Shown here piece by piece: positions 20,626 to 29,224 of a stretch of 30,291 bases of DNA. Origin of the DNA: a virus; IMG/VR virus record IMGVR_UViG_3300046002_001510, positions 1 to 30,291 of that record. One strand, given 5' to 3'. A program made the translations under genes and the position numbers. Numbering within the stretch: position 1 is the first letter of the stretch; each line of letters starts with the position of its first letter. The notes below the pieces were generated by a model. The model was not told where the DNA came from, made no database searches, and saw only the letters and a list, made by a program, of their open reading frames with translations.

Positions 20626-21154
20626 ACTACTCACAGAAAACTACAACGAAGTAAGTCGGTATACGCATTACTTTCTGAGTAGGCTAAAATCCAACCTCGA
20701 CTGTGATACTGTCATTAACAATGCCTACCTTTCATATATTGAACACGACATCAAAGGAAAAACCCCAACTTTAGACCATGAGGTCAAGTATTATTTTAGT
20801 CATTTAATAAAATGCGAGTTACTATGGCAGTCAAAAAGCAAGTTAGAAATAATAACAAGCGTTGAAAATGACTACATAGCTGAAATAGTAGATGACGAAA
20901 ACACGAACGCTATAATAGTTGAACTAAACATAAACCGTTACAAAGCTATTTTAGACATATACAGAGATAGCTTAACCGATAAAGTAAAGCGAGTATACTT
21001 CGATACGTTCCTAAGGTTGTCAAAACAGAAAGAAAAAGCATACACAATACGAGAATTAGCAAGTCACTTTGATATTAGCGTAGGCACAGCACACGGAATG
21101 ATAACAGAAATCAAAAAGGAACTTCGAGAGCTTGAACAGTTGTTGAAAAATTAA
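20606..21154 (+). CDS. sigma-70-like regulator candidate
   Basis: A 182-residue protein with the size and layout of a small sigma factor-like protein: an N-terminal helical part with DCDTVINNAYLSYIE (about 33-47, resembling the region 2 start), a charged linker, and a C-terminal helix-turn-helix (TIRELASHFDISVGTAHGMITEIKKEL, about 147-173) like sigma region 4. It lies just ahead of the packaging genes, so a role in switching to late transcription is a fair guess. Region 2.4 residues that would read a -10 box are not clearly conserved, so it might be an ordinary DNA-binding protein. Confidence 0.5.
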   Translation: MKAILDKLLTENYNEVSRYTHYFLSRLKSNLDCDTVINNAYLSYIEHDIKGKTPTLDHEVKYYFSHLIKCELLWQSKSKLEIITSVENDYIAEIVDDENTNAIIVELNINRYKAILDIYRDSLTDKVKRVYFDTFLRLSKQKEKAYTIRELASHFDISVGTAHGMITEIKKELRELEQLLKN

Positions 21155-21172
21155 CATTTTAAATAAAAAGAG

Positions 21173-21403
21173 ATGAGCAAAATTAAAGCGGAATACTACG
21201 GAAAAGTAATTTCTAAATACGATAGCATATTAGGCGAAGTCAGAATCGAGATTGACAAAGTAAAACCAAGTCAACACAACTATTTACGTGCTATGGGTTT
21301 CGGTCATATCTTTGAAACTACAAAGTTTGTAGGGATTGAAGAGGAAAAGCCTAAAAAAACACGAACAAGAAAAGCTAAACCACAACAAGAAGAGGAAGAA
21401 TGA
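21173..21403 (+). CDS. small protein with basic/acidic tail
   Basis: A 76-residue protein: a folded part (EYYGKVISKYDSILGEVRIEIDK, QHNYLRAMGFGHIFE) followed by a tail of lysine/arginine, then glutamates (KKTRTRKAKPQQEEEE). Such tails often touch nucleic acid. Proteins of this type are frequent ahead of terminase genes in Bacteroidetes phages. Function unknown. Overlaps the next gene by four bases. Confidence 0.6.
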   Translation: MSKIKAEYYGKVISKYDSILGEVRIEIDKVKPSQHNYLRAMGFGHIFETTKFVGIEEEKPKKTRTRKAKPQQEEEE

Positions 21404-21576
21404 CTTACTTTTTAATTTGCTACGGCAAGAATATGCAAAAGAGAGCATATGAAATAATGACTATGCTAAAAGATAGCGAGACACATTTCGTTATTTATAA
21501 TTTTCCCGATGACCATAACAGCATATCGATTGACATGATAAGCGAAGACGAATTTCTAACACATTACGCACTATAA
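21400..21576 (+). CDS. small protein, unknown
   Basis: A 58-residue protein starting in the upstream stop (MTYFLICYGKN ... DEFLTHYAL) with a strand-helix-strand appearance. It ends 12 bases before the small terminase gene. No family recognised. Confidence 0.5.
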   Translation: MTYFLICYGKNMQKRAYEIMTMLKDSETHFVIYNFPDDHNSISIDMISEDEFLTHYAL

Positions 21577-21587
21577 AAACACGAACA

Positions 21588-22007
21588 ATGGCAAAGCATA
21601 AATACATAGAAACACCCGAGAAGCTATTTGAACTATTCGAAGAGTATAAGAATAACTTAAAACCACGTGAAATACAAAAGGCAACACCAAAAGGAGTAGT
21701 CTCAGAGTTCCATAAACCACCGTTAACATTCGAGGGTTTTCTTAACTTTTGCGAAGATACAATTTGTTGCGTTCATCAATATTTCGAGAATCGCGATAAC
21801 CGATATTTAGAATATGTGAATATCTGTTCACGTATAAGACGATTAATCCGTCAAGACCAAATCGAGGGCGGTATGGTAGGACAGTTCAACCCAAGCATTA
21901 CACAACGCTTAAATGGACTTACTGAGAAAACAGATGTAACAACGAATGGCAAAGACATAAGCAAAATCGAAATACAGATTGTAACGAATGAAAATCAAAT
22001 CGACTAA
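21588..22007 (+). CDS. terS: terminase small subunit
   Basis: A 139-residue protein directly upstream of the large terminase and overlapping it by 20 bases. N-terminal helices (TPEKLFELFEEYKNNL, LTFEGFLNFCED), a central aromatic helix pair (CVHQYFENRD) and the FNPSITQRLNGLTEKTDV segment fit the small terminase group that recognises packaging sites and brings DNA to the large subunit. The C-terminal part is polar. The cos/pac site is not identifiable from the sequence. Confidence 0.82.
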   Translation: MAKHKYIETPEKLFELFEEYKNNLKPREIQKATPKGVVSEFHKPPLTFEGFLNFCEDTICCVHQYFENRDNRYLEYVNICSRIRRLIRQDQIEGGMVGQFNPSITQRLNGLTEKTDVTTNGKDISKIEIQIVTNENQID

Positions 22008-23136
22008 GATATTCCAAAAGAACTGGGAAGCCTTAAACAGCGAGAATCGGTTTGTAGTTAATCAGGGAGGGAGTAGGTCGTCTAAGACTTATTCCCTTTG
22101 TCAGTTAATTATAGTATGGTGTTTGCAGAATCCGAATAAGGTAGTCTCAATCGTTAGAAAGACGTTCCCTGCTTTACGTGCTACTGTGATGCGTGACTTC
22201 TTTGAAATCATGAAAGAGCTTGAAATATACGACAAGGCAAGTCATAACATGAGCGAAAACATATACAAGTTTCCAAACGGTTCGATAGTTGAGTTCTTTA
22301 GTGTTGATGACGAGCAAAAGATTAGAGGTCGTAAACGTGACTTAGGCTGGTGCAATGAAGCAAATGAGTTATGGTTTGAGGACTTTCAGCAGTTGAACAT
22401 GCGTACCGAATCAAAAATGATATTCGATTACAATCCTTCAGATAGTGCAAGTTGGTTATACGAACTACCAAAAGACGAAACGACCATAATCAAATCCACG
22501 TACAAAGACAATCCGTTTTTACCTGAATCGATTAAGAGACAAATAGAGGACTTAAAAAGAACCGACGAAGCATTGTATCAAATCTACGCTTTAGGGGAAC
22601 GAGCGATAAGCAAACAGAATATTTACAGCAATTGGACATTCATAGACGAAAAGCCTTTGCGCTTTCAATCGTTTGTTTATGGGCTTGACTTTGGTTACAA
22701 TCACCCGACAGCTTTAGTGAAAGTATGGCACAATGAAAAAGACTTGTACATCGAGCCGATTATATACGAGAGTTACCTTACTACTTCGTTACTGATTCAA
22801 AAGATGCAGGACTTAGGCATTGACCAAAACACGGATATACTTGCCGATTACTCACGACCTGAAATAATAGCCGAACTTCAGATAGCAGGATACAACGTAA
22901 ACAACGCAAACAAGGAAGTTAAAAAAGGAATCGATGACGTTAAGACATTCGGAATCTATTGTAAGAACGACCCGAACATGAAGCGCGAATACGATAACTA
23001 CAAATGGAAAAAGGTAGGCGACAATATAATTGATGAGCCTGTTAAAATGTTTGATGATGCGATGGACGCTATTAGGTACGCGACACGCTTTGTTAAAGAA
23101 CAATACTACACCGATAATTCGTATTTCAGTTTCTAA
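21988..23136 (+). CDS. terL: terminase large subunit
   Basis: A 382-residue packaging motor of the PBSX/terminase_3 type. The ATPase Walker A variant is GGSRSSKT (27-34), with a Walker B-like segment DLGWCNEANEL (118-128), whose Glu is likely catalytic; DYNPSD (147-152) is the coupling motif. The nuclease domain begins about GLDFGYNHPTA (232-242, Asp234), and the acidic residues FDDAMDAIRYA (355-365) close the active site. It translocates DNA through the portal and cuts it. The length is slightly short but all key segments are present. Confidence 0.95.
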   Translation: MKIKSTKIFQKNWEALNSENRFVVNQGGSRSSKTYSLCQLIIVWCLQNPNKVVSIVRKTFPALRATVMRDFFEIMKELEIYDKASHNMSENIYKFPNGSIVEFFSVDDEQKIRGRKRDLGWCNEANELWFEDFQQLNMRTESKMIFDYNPSDSASWLYELPKDETTIIKSTYKDNPFLPESIKRQIEDLKRTDEALYQIYALGERAISKQNIYSNWTFIDEKPLRFQSFVYGLDFGYNHPTALVKVWHNEKDLYIEPIIYESYLTTSLLIQKMQDLGIDQNTDILADYSRPEIIAELQIAGYNVNNANKEVKKGIDDVKTFGIYCKNDPNMKREYDNYKWKKVGDNIIDEPVKMFDDAMDAIRYATRFVKEQYYTDNSYFSF

Positions 23137-23157
23137 TGAACTAAACAAAATTTGAAC

Positions 23158-23172
23158 ACATTATAAGTATGG
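23158..23172 (+). promoter_or_regulatory. late-gene start element (ACATTATAAGTATGG)
   Basis: A 15-base element covering the ATG at 23169, identical to 29210-29224. TTTGAACA stands immediately upstream and also occurs upstream of the copy at 3182. It begins the tail gene unit. Confidence 0.5.
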
Positions 23173-23537
23173 AAAACACTTTTAAAAATTGGGTGCAAGA
23201 AATTGCAAACGTGTTAGGAGAAACGACTACGAATGGCGATTGGTGGCAAACGATAGCGGGACACTTTGGGATTGTAGCTGAAAACGGAAACTACCAACAA
23301 GCGTTGTGTACTTACTTCGATGCTAACGTAGACTTGGGCGAAAGTTTTATTCAGGCTTTAGCTGAGGACTTTGGTGCTACGGGAACTGTAAACGGTTCTT
23401 GGATTGAGGCTTTAGCGTCTGAGATTAGCGCAACGATGACATTGATTAACACTTTTAAAACACGAATAGCAACAGATAGCGGAACGGTAGAAGCTGAAAA
23501 TTGCTTAGTACAAACATTAAATAATTTAGAAATATGA
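23169..23537 (+). CDS. repeat protein of the tail region
   Basis: A 122-residue acidic protein with an internal repeat of about 17-18 residues. Aromatic anchors at Trp8, Trp25, Tyr42, Phe60 and Trp78 are each followed by a (Q/E)xLA-type helix and usually Asn-Gly before the next anchor. No known family is recognised. It lies between terminase and the lectin-like tail protein and overlaps the latter by four bases, so it is probably part of the virion or its assembly. It begins at the conserved late-gene start element. Confidence 0.6.
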   Translation: MENTFKNWVQEIANVLGETTTNGDWWQTIAGHFGIVAENGNYQQALCTYFDANVDLGESFIQALAEDFGATGTVNGSWIEALASEISATMTLINTFKTRIATDSGTVEAENCLVQTLNNLEI

Positions 23538-24769
23538 GTTTATTAGATACAGCGAGTTTAGTTGTAACACCAAACGGGACGAAAGCGAGTAAGTTGTATT
23601 CCGTAGTTCCAAGCGATGGCTCGGGAGATTTAAGCGTAACAAGAGCAACGACAGCGACACGAGTTAATTCAGCAGGGTTGATTGAAAGCGTAGCGAGTAA
23701 CGTACCACGTTTAGACTACACAAACGGAAGTTGTCCGAGTATATTAGTTGAGCCACAAAGAACGAATTTAATTACTTATTCACAGCAATTTGATAATTCT
23801 AATTGGGTTAAAACAAATGTAACAGTAACAGCTAACTCAACTACATCACCTGATGGAACTGCAAACGCTGACACCCTTACGTCTACAAGTACAGTTGCTC
23901 AATCTATATTTCAAAATAATACTATTCTTGCAAACACTCCTTATACGTTTTTTATTTTTGTTAAAAAGGATAATAACGAGACAAGGTTTCCAGAATTTGT
24001 ATTAAGAACAACGGGTGTAAGTTTTGTAGAACAATACGTTCAATTGAACACAAAAACAGGAGCAACTGCAATAAGATTTGCTACAGGTGGCACATCACAT
24101 AAAGTTGAAAGTTTCGGTTCTTATTGGAAAGTAATGTTGACAAACATAGGTCTTTTAGATGTAAATGTTTTAACTTCAATTGTGCCAGCTGCAAGTGATG
24201 TCATTGGAACTTTCAACCCACAAATTGGAAGCATAATAACATGGGGCGCACAACTCGAAGCAGGTTCTTACGCTACTTCTTACATACCTACAACCTCAGC
24301 AAGTGTAACACGAAACGCAGATGTAATTTCAAAGACGGGTATTAGTTCTTTGATAGGACAAACTGAGGGGACGTTTTTTGTTGATGCTTATATTGATGAG
24401 TTGACAGATTTAAATGCATGGTTTTTAAAAGAAAATGCAACCTTTGATACATTCGTGTTTTTACAGCGTGAGACTTCGGGAATCATTGCAGTAGGTTACT
24501 ATGGTAGCGGTGCATTACAAGCGAGAATTGAAACGGGTACAAGTCAACCAATAGGAAGATACAAAATAGCGTTTGGATATAAAAATAATGATTTCGTTTT
24601 ATACATTAACGGTATTCAAATAGGAACAGATACGAGCGGAACTGTTAGCGGTTTAATGGATTACATTGATTTACATTGGACTCAAACGGGTAAAAATAAA
24701 CAAAACACGGTTGCCCTTTGGAAAACACGATTAACAAACACACAACTTGCACAACTTACTACGATATGA
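23534..24769 (+). CDS. putative receptor-binding tail protein with lectin-like domains
   Basis: A 411-residue Ser/Thr/Asn-rich protein. The N-terminal part (about 1-75) has the recurring TRATTATRVNSAGLIE and EPQRTNLI patterns seen in tail-associated proteins; residues about 80-245 look like a carbohydrate-binding jelly roll (WVKTNVTVTANST, YTFFIFVKKDN, GAQLEAGSYATSYIPT), and about 275-400 like a LamG/concanavalin fold (GTFFVDAYIDEL, FVLYINGIQIG). Together they suggest a host-surface or capsule sugar-binding protein. No enzymatic motif is seen. Overlaps both neighbours by four bases. Confidence 0.65.
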   Translation: MSLLDTASLVVTPNGTKASKLYSVVPSDGSGDLSVTRATTATRVNSAGLIESVASNVPRLDYTNGSCPSILVEPQRTNLITYSQQFDNSNWVKTNVTVTANSTTSPDGTANADTLTSTSTVAQSIFQNNTILANTPYTFFIFVKKDNNETRFPEFVLRTTGVSFVEQYVQLNTKTGATAIRFATGGTSHKVESFGSYWKVMLTNIGLLDVNVLTSIVPAASDVIGTFNPQIGSIITWGAQLEAGSYATSYIPTTSASVTRNADVISKTGISSLIGQTEGTFFVDAYIDELTDLNAWFLKENATFDTFVFLQRETSGIIAVGYYGSGALQARIETGTSQPIGRYKIAFGYKNNDFVLYINGIQIGTDTSGTVSGLMDYIDLHWTQTGKNKQNTVALWKTRLTNTQLAQLTTI

Positions 24770-25062
24770 TTTACAAACTAATATACACCGACCACGATAG
24801 CGCCATTGCTGATTTATTAGCTAAAGGCATTTTGATTAACACAACTGATTTAAACGGTAACGAGATAAACACGTACGCACAAAGTACTCACGCAGTAGTT
24901 TACATAGGTAAAATAGTAGACACTCCCGCAGTAGTTGAGAACATGGAAGTAATCAAAGAGGCTACGTACTTGAAAGGCTACCACGTTGACGTTATGACTG
25001 ACTTAGAGATTGAGTTCGATAACGCAATAACACCAAACAATCCGAAACACTTATTCGCATGA
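24766..25062 (+). CDS. small tail-associated protein
   Basis: A 98-residue protein using the ATG at 24766 in the previous gene's stop. N-terminal MIYKLIYTDHDSAIADLLAKG, then a strand-rich middle and DVMTDLEIEFDNAI; compact and acidic. In related phages similar short proteins follow the lectin-like gene and may be its chaperone or a small tail component. Not recognised further. Confidence 0.5.
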   Translation: MIYKLIYTDHDSAIADLLAKGILINTTDLNGNEINTYAQSTHAVVYIGKIVDTPAVVENMEVIKEATYLKGYHVDVMTDLEIEFDNAITPNNPKHLFA

Positions 25063-26549
25063 ATACGATAGCAGTTCCATACAGTTTTAGTCCTGCATTT
25101 AATCAATTGCGTTTTATATACGATTCAGCTAACAAAAACAAAGACGGATTTAAGTATATATTTACGCTGTTTAATGCAACGACAAGCGAAAAGATAGGAG
25201 AATTTAAAGTATTGCCTGACTTTCCAAACGGATACGGTAACATTGACCTATCGCGCATTTTACAATCTTACGTTACAAACGATTTCAATCCTTTGTTTCC
25301 TAACTTCGGGACTGCTTTAAACACGAACTTTAAATACTTTCTAAAAGTAGGTGAAGAGTATGTCGAGAGCTACGCTTACACAAGTAGTTTAACGTCTGAC
25401 AGCGGTAACGTAAAGATTACATTTACAAACCCGTTTGTTGTAGGAGACCAAGTTTATATTGACCAAGCAGACGGGGGCGTAGCAAATCCAAACCTACAAG
25501 GATATTTTACTGTAATCGGTCAAGGCTCAGGCTATATTATTGTTAATTCAGCTTATTCAGATGTAACAAGTACGTCAATTGATGGGACGGTAAGATACGC
25601 AAACAACCAAAAGACGGTTGACACTGACATTATCACACTCGATGACATGGTAGTGTTTAATGGTGCGCAAAGTTTCGCAGACTTTACAACGTATTCAAGT
25701 TACAACTATTTAAGCAATCAATACAATTTGGAGTTTTACGATAGGGTAATCGCAGACGGTGGCACATTTGAAGCGTTGCAGTGTTTAGATTCAGTTCTTA
25801 CAAGTACGGTTAAGTTCTTAACAAACCAACCTTTAGACGGTTTCTGTATCACGCCAACTCAGGACTTGTATTTATCTTTAGCAAATAACTACATTACAAA
25901 CGGTTCGATTCTATTTGTGAATAGCAACGGGGACGAATTGGTTTACAACCTAACAAATGACGATGTAACAAGCATGGTTAACGTGGGTGCTTCAGCAAAT
26001 CCGAGTACAGTAATTACGGGAACGGCAGGACTAATCAAAGACGACACAGAATGGTATACATTCCAATTTGTCAACAATGACTTAGTAACTACATACAGCG
26101 AGGTTTATAATGTTTGTATCGATAGACGTTGTAAGATTGAAGATTACGAGATTTTGTTCTTGGATAGAATGGGGTCGTTTAGTTCTTTTGCTTTTCAGTT
26201 GAGAGCGTACGATAAAGGCAACGTCACACGCGACAGTTATAACCGTGACATTCAAGGAGCAGTTACAGACGGTAAATGGGGATATGAAACAAGCGATTTC
26301 GGAATGACCTACTTAAACACGAAAGTTGAAAAGACAATCGACTTGAATACTAACTACATGAGCGAAGCAATGGCTATCTATTTCGAGGAACTAATTACAA
26401 GCCCTCAGACGTACTTAAAAGTAAACGGTCAATACTTTGCTTGTTTAGTACAAGATAATTCATTTGAAGTCTTTAAACAAAAGAATAAGAACCTTATTAA
26501 GCAAAAGCTAACTGTGAAATTAGCAAACCAAAACGCAATCAATGGTTAA
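25059..26549 (+). CDS. tail structural protein
   Basis: A 496-residue beta-rich protein, large and Asn/Thr/Asp-rich as tail proteins are. The first part (AVPYSFSPAFNQLRFIYDS, residues 5-23) and the PNGYGNIDLSRILQSYV stretch recur in Bacteroidetes phage tail proteins; residues about 125-185 look like an inserted beta domain (GDQVYIDQADGGVANPN); the C-terminal part includes CIDRRCKIEDYEILFLDRMG. It overlaps its neighbours (four and eight bases). Probably part of the distal tail or baseplate-like tip. Exact position in the virion cannot be told from sequence. Confidence 0.6.
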   Translation: MNTIAVPYSFSPAFNQLRFIYDSANKNKDGFKYIFTLFNATTSEKIGEFKVLPDFPNGYGNIDLSRILQSYVTNDFNPLFPNFGTALNTNFKYFLKVGEEYVESYAYTSSLTSDSGNVKITFTNPFVVGDQVYIDQADGGVANPNLQGYFTVIGQGSGYIIVNSAYSDVTSTSIDGTVRYANNQKTVDTDIITLDDMVVFNGAQSFADFTTYSSYNYLSNQYNLEFYDRVIADGGTFEALQCLDSVLTSTVKFLTNQPLDGFCITPTQDLYLSLANNYITNGSILFVNSNGDELVYNLTNDDVTSMVNVGASANPSTVITGTAGLIKDDTEWYTFQFVNNDLVTTYSEVYNVCIDRRCKIEDYEILFLDRMGSFSSFAFQLRAYDKGNVTRDSYNRDIQGAVTDGKWGYETSDFGMTYLNTKVEKTIDLNTNYMSEAMAIYFEELITSPQTYLKVNGQYFACLVQDNSFEVFKQKNKNLIKQKLTVKLANQNAING

Positions 26550-29199
26550 GATACAAATAGAAAACGGATACCTAAATGTAAAGGACACGTCAAACTTTCC
26601 AATTACGTTTAAGGTTTCCGACATTCGAGATGTAAGTACGCGAAAAGGTACGTTTTCAAAAACGATTACTTTAGTAGGGGACGACAACAACAATCAATTG
26701 TTAGGTCATTTATACGACATCAACATACAAACAGGTACGTTTAACATAAATGCGTTAACACGTTGCACGGTATTACAAGACGAAATTCCAATCGTCGAAG
26801 ATGCTTACTTACAATTGATAGCGGTAAACAAACTACAATCGACAAGCAACTTTGAGCAGGACGTTGAATATAGCGTAATCGTAAAAGATTCGCAAAGTGA
26901 TTTTTTTACAAAGTTGGGAAGTGCTGAATTGACTGACTTAGACTTTAGCGACTTTAACCACTTGCTCACAGCCGATGAGGTTATCAATACCTTTTCAAAC
27001 ACGGACAAATACAAATATATTTTACCATACGCACCGTTAAACACTTACCCACTAAAGGAGTTTAAACCTGCTATCTTTGCGAAAGAATACTTCGATAGGA
27101 TTTTTGCACGTGCTGGGTTTAGTTATTCATGGGCTACAATAGCAAACGAACGCTTTGAAAGGTTGTTGATTCCTTTTAATGGAGACGTTAATAAGACGGA
27201 TTTCACACCTTACAATGTAGTTTTTAACAAAGCATTTAATTTCGGTACTAATTACACAAACACGAATAACTGGGTAAATTACAATTTGACGGGTGTAACT
27301 GAAACACAAGACGCTTACAACTTATTCGACCCAACAACGGGGGAATATAATAGTCCTTTCAATTTAGGGAGTGGCGAAAGTGTTGACGTTAGCATTCCGA
27401 TAAGTTACTCGATTAGCTTTAATAATCCAACAGCGTTAAACTTAACACCACTTGCTTTTATAACTCACAAATTAAATATAAAAGTATTTAAAAACAACAT
27501 ATTACAGCAAACGATAGCAGTAGACCAACTACTAAACTACGTATACCCGTCTTTAGTACCGCCTGGAGTTACTCAATTTCATGCAGTATCCTTACTTGTA
27601 AACTTTCAATTGTCAAATATATTAACAACTGACAATATAAGATTTCAAGTTTCAACAGATAACCTTAAAAATGGGAACTTTGTAAACGGTGGCACAGCAT
27701 ATAACGTAGGCTTTAAGTGGGATTTTACTAACTTTGAAGCTACACTCACGCCAAGTTCAAATATTACAGGATACAACTCAACAGTTGATGTCAATTTGTA
27801 CGTACCTAAAAAGATAAAGCAATCGGATTTCATTAAGTCGATATTCAATATGTACAATTTGTACGTTGACATTGACCCGACAAACCCGAATAACTTAATC
27901 TTAATCACACGCGATAACTACTACGATAGTGGAGCGGTTAAGGATTGGACTAAGAAACTCGCAAAAGACCGTGAGCAATCAATTACATTCTTACCCGAAC
28001 TAACAAAAAAGAAATTAACACTTTCATATAAGCAGGATTCGGACGATATTAACAAAACTTACTTTCAGCAGATTAACGAGGTTTACGGTCAAGTATCATT
28101 TACTTTTGATAACGAATATATCAAAGACGAAGAGCGTAAGGAATTAACATTCAGTCCGACACCTATTTTAAAAACCACTTTTGGTGCTTACGTTCCTGCT
28201 TTGAGCGGTGCAAGTCCGAACACTAACATACGTATTTTGTATGATGGAGAGTTGACTACTTCGACTGCTAATTACATCATTGAGAATTACGTAGGAAGTA
28301 CGGTAACAGATAACCAATATTCATACGCTACTCACTTCGATAATCCGTTAACACCTACATTTGACATTAACTACGCTACGTGTGATTATTATTTTTACAA
28401 TCCGTTAAGCATTACAGCGAATAACCTTTATAATATTTACTGGAGACGTACAGTAAACCAAATCAACAAGGGTAAAATGTTAACCGCTTATTTTGATTTA
28501 AGAGCGAACGACATAGCTAATCTGAAGTTGAATGATAAAATACGTATCAATAACAGTTGGTGGTCTATTAATTCAATCAATGACTACAACGCAAACACGA
28601 ACCAACTAACTAAAGTTGAACTTTTAACAATTGACGACGAAGTAGACTTGCCACCATTCAAGACAAAACCTAAACAACCTTACACGGGAACAACTCAAGT
28701 AATAGGCGATGTTATTGACAAGTTCTTTAACAACAACAACGTAGTAAGCGGTGGCGGTTCGGTAACTGGCGAAATAGGACAAACAGCAAACGATGGCGAA
28801 AGTGTCGTAAAATCAATTACAGCGAATGTCATTAACGGTGTGCCACAACTTAATAAAGAGGTTTACATCGCTAAGCTAACACAAAGCGGAACTAATGCGC
28901 CTGATGTTGTGGAATTGATTAATACTTTTGGCTTTAATATCACACCAAGTTACATTGATAAAGGAGAATACGCTTTGTCAGGTTTTAGCCTTGAGGATTA
29001 CGGGATTACCGATTCGTTTGAGAATGTAGTTTACAGCATTGAAAACACGAACGGAATTTTAGACAAAGACTTTGTAGAGTATTACTGTGAGGGAGATAAC
29101 CTTTTCATTAATACGTACAAAAGCGGAAGCCATGAAAACGATGTTTTACCAAGCGATACAACACGTAGCTTTATAATTACAGTTACGTTGTACATTTAA
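26542..29199 (+). CDS. large distal-tail / tail tip protein
   Basis: An 885-residue protein, the largest of the genome. It begins with a strand-rich domain with DIRDVSTRKGTFSKTITLVGD, a pattern repeatedly found at the start of Bacteroidetes phage tail hub proteins; the middle contains several beta domains (ending near a FDLRANDIANLKLND-type segment and NSWWSINSINDYNA); a Gly-rich linker (NNNNVVSGGGS, about 730-745) leads to a C-terminal domain of about 140 residues. It sits just before the tape measure gene. Likely the tail tip or hub. No lytic enzyme motif is visible. Confidence 0.65.
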   Translation: MVKIQIENGYLNVKDTSNFPITFKVSDIRDVSTRKGTFSKTITLVGDDNNNQLLGHLYDINIQTGTFNINALTRCTVLQDEIPIVEDAYLQLIAVNKLQSTSNFEQDVEYSVIVKDSQSDFFTKLGSAELTDLDFSDFNHLLTADEVINTFSNTDKYKYILPYAPLNTYPLKEFKPAIFAKEYFDRIFARAGFSYSWATIANERFERLLIPFNGDVNKTDFTPYNVVFNKAFNFGTNYTNTNNWVNYNLTGVTETQDAYNLFDPTTGEYNSPFNLGSGESVDVSIPISYSISFNNPTALNLTPLAFITHKLNIKVFKNNILQQTIAVDQLLNYVYPSLVPPGVTQFHAVSLLVNFQLSNILTTDNIRFQVSTDNLKNGNFVNGGTAYNVGFKWDFTNFEATLTPSSNITGYNSTVDVNLYVPKKIKQSDFIKSIFNMYNLYVDIDPTNPNNLILITRDNYYDSGAVKDWTKKLAKDREQSITFLPELTKKKLTLSYKQDSDDINKTYFQQINEVYGQVSFTFDNEYIKDEERKELTFSPTPILKTTFGAYVPALSGASPNTNIRILYDGELTTSTANYIIENYVGSTVTDNQYSYATHFDNPLTPTFDINYATCDYYFYNPLSITANNLYNIYWRRTVNQINKGKMLTAYFDLRANDIANLKLNDKIRINNSWWSINSINDYNANTNQLTKVELLTIDDEVDLPPFKTKPKQPYTGTTQVIGDVIDKFFNNNNVVSGGGSVTGEIGQTANDGESVVKSITANVINGVPQLNKEVYIAKLTQSGTNAPDVVELINTFGFNITPSYIDKGEYALSGFSLEDYGITDSFENVVYSIENTNGILDKDFVEYYCEGDNLFINTYKSGSHENDVLPSDTTRSFIITVTLYI

Positions 29200-29209
29200 T
29201 TTTTACTAT

Positions 29210-29224
29210 ACATTATAAGTATGG
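29210..29224 (+). promoter_or_regulatory. late-gene start element (ACATTATAAGTATGG)
   Basis: Exact copy of the element at 23158-23172, ending in the tape measure ATG (29221). Confidence 0.5.
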
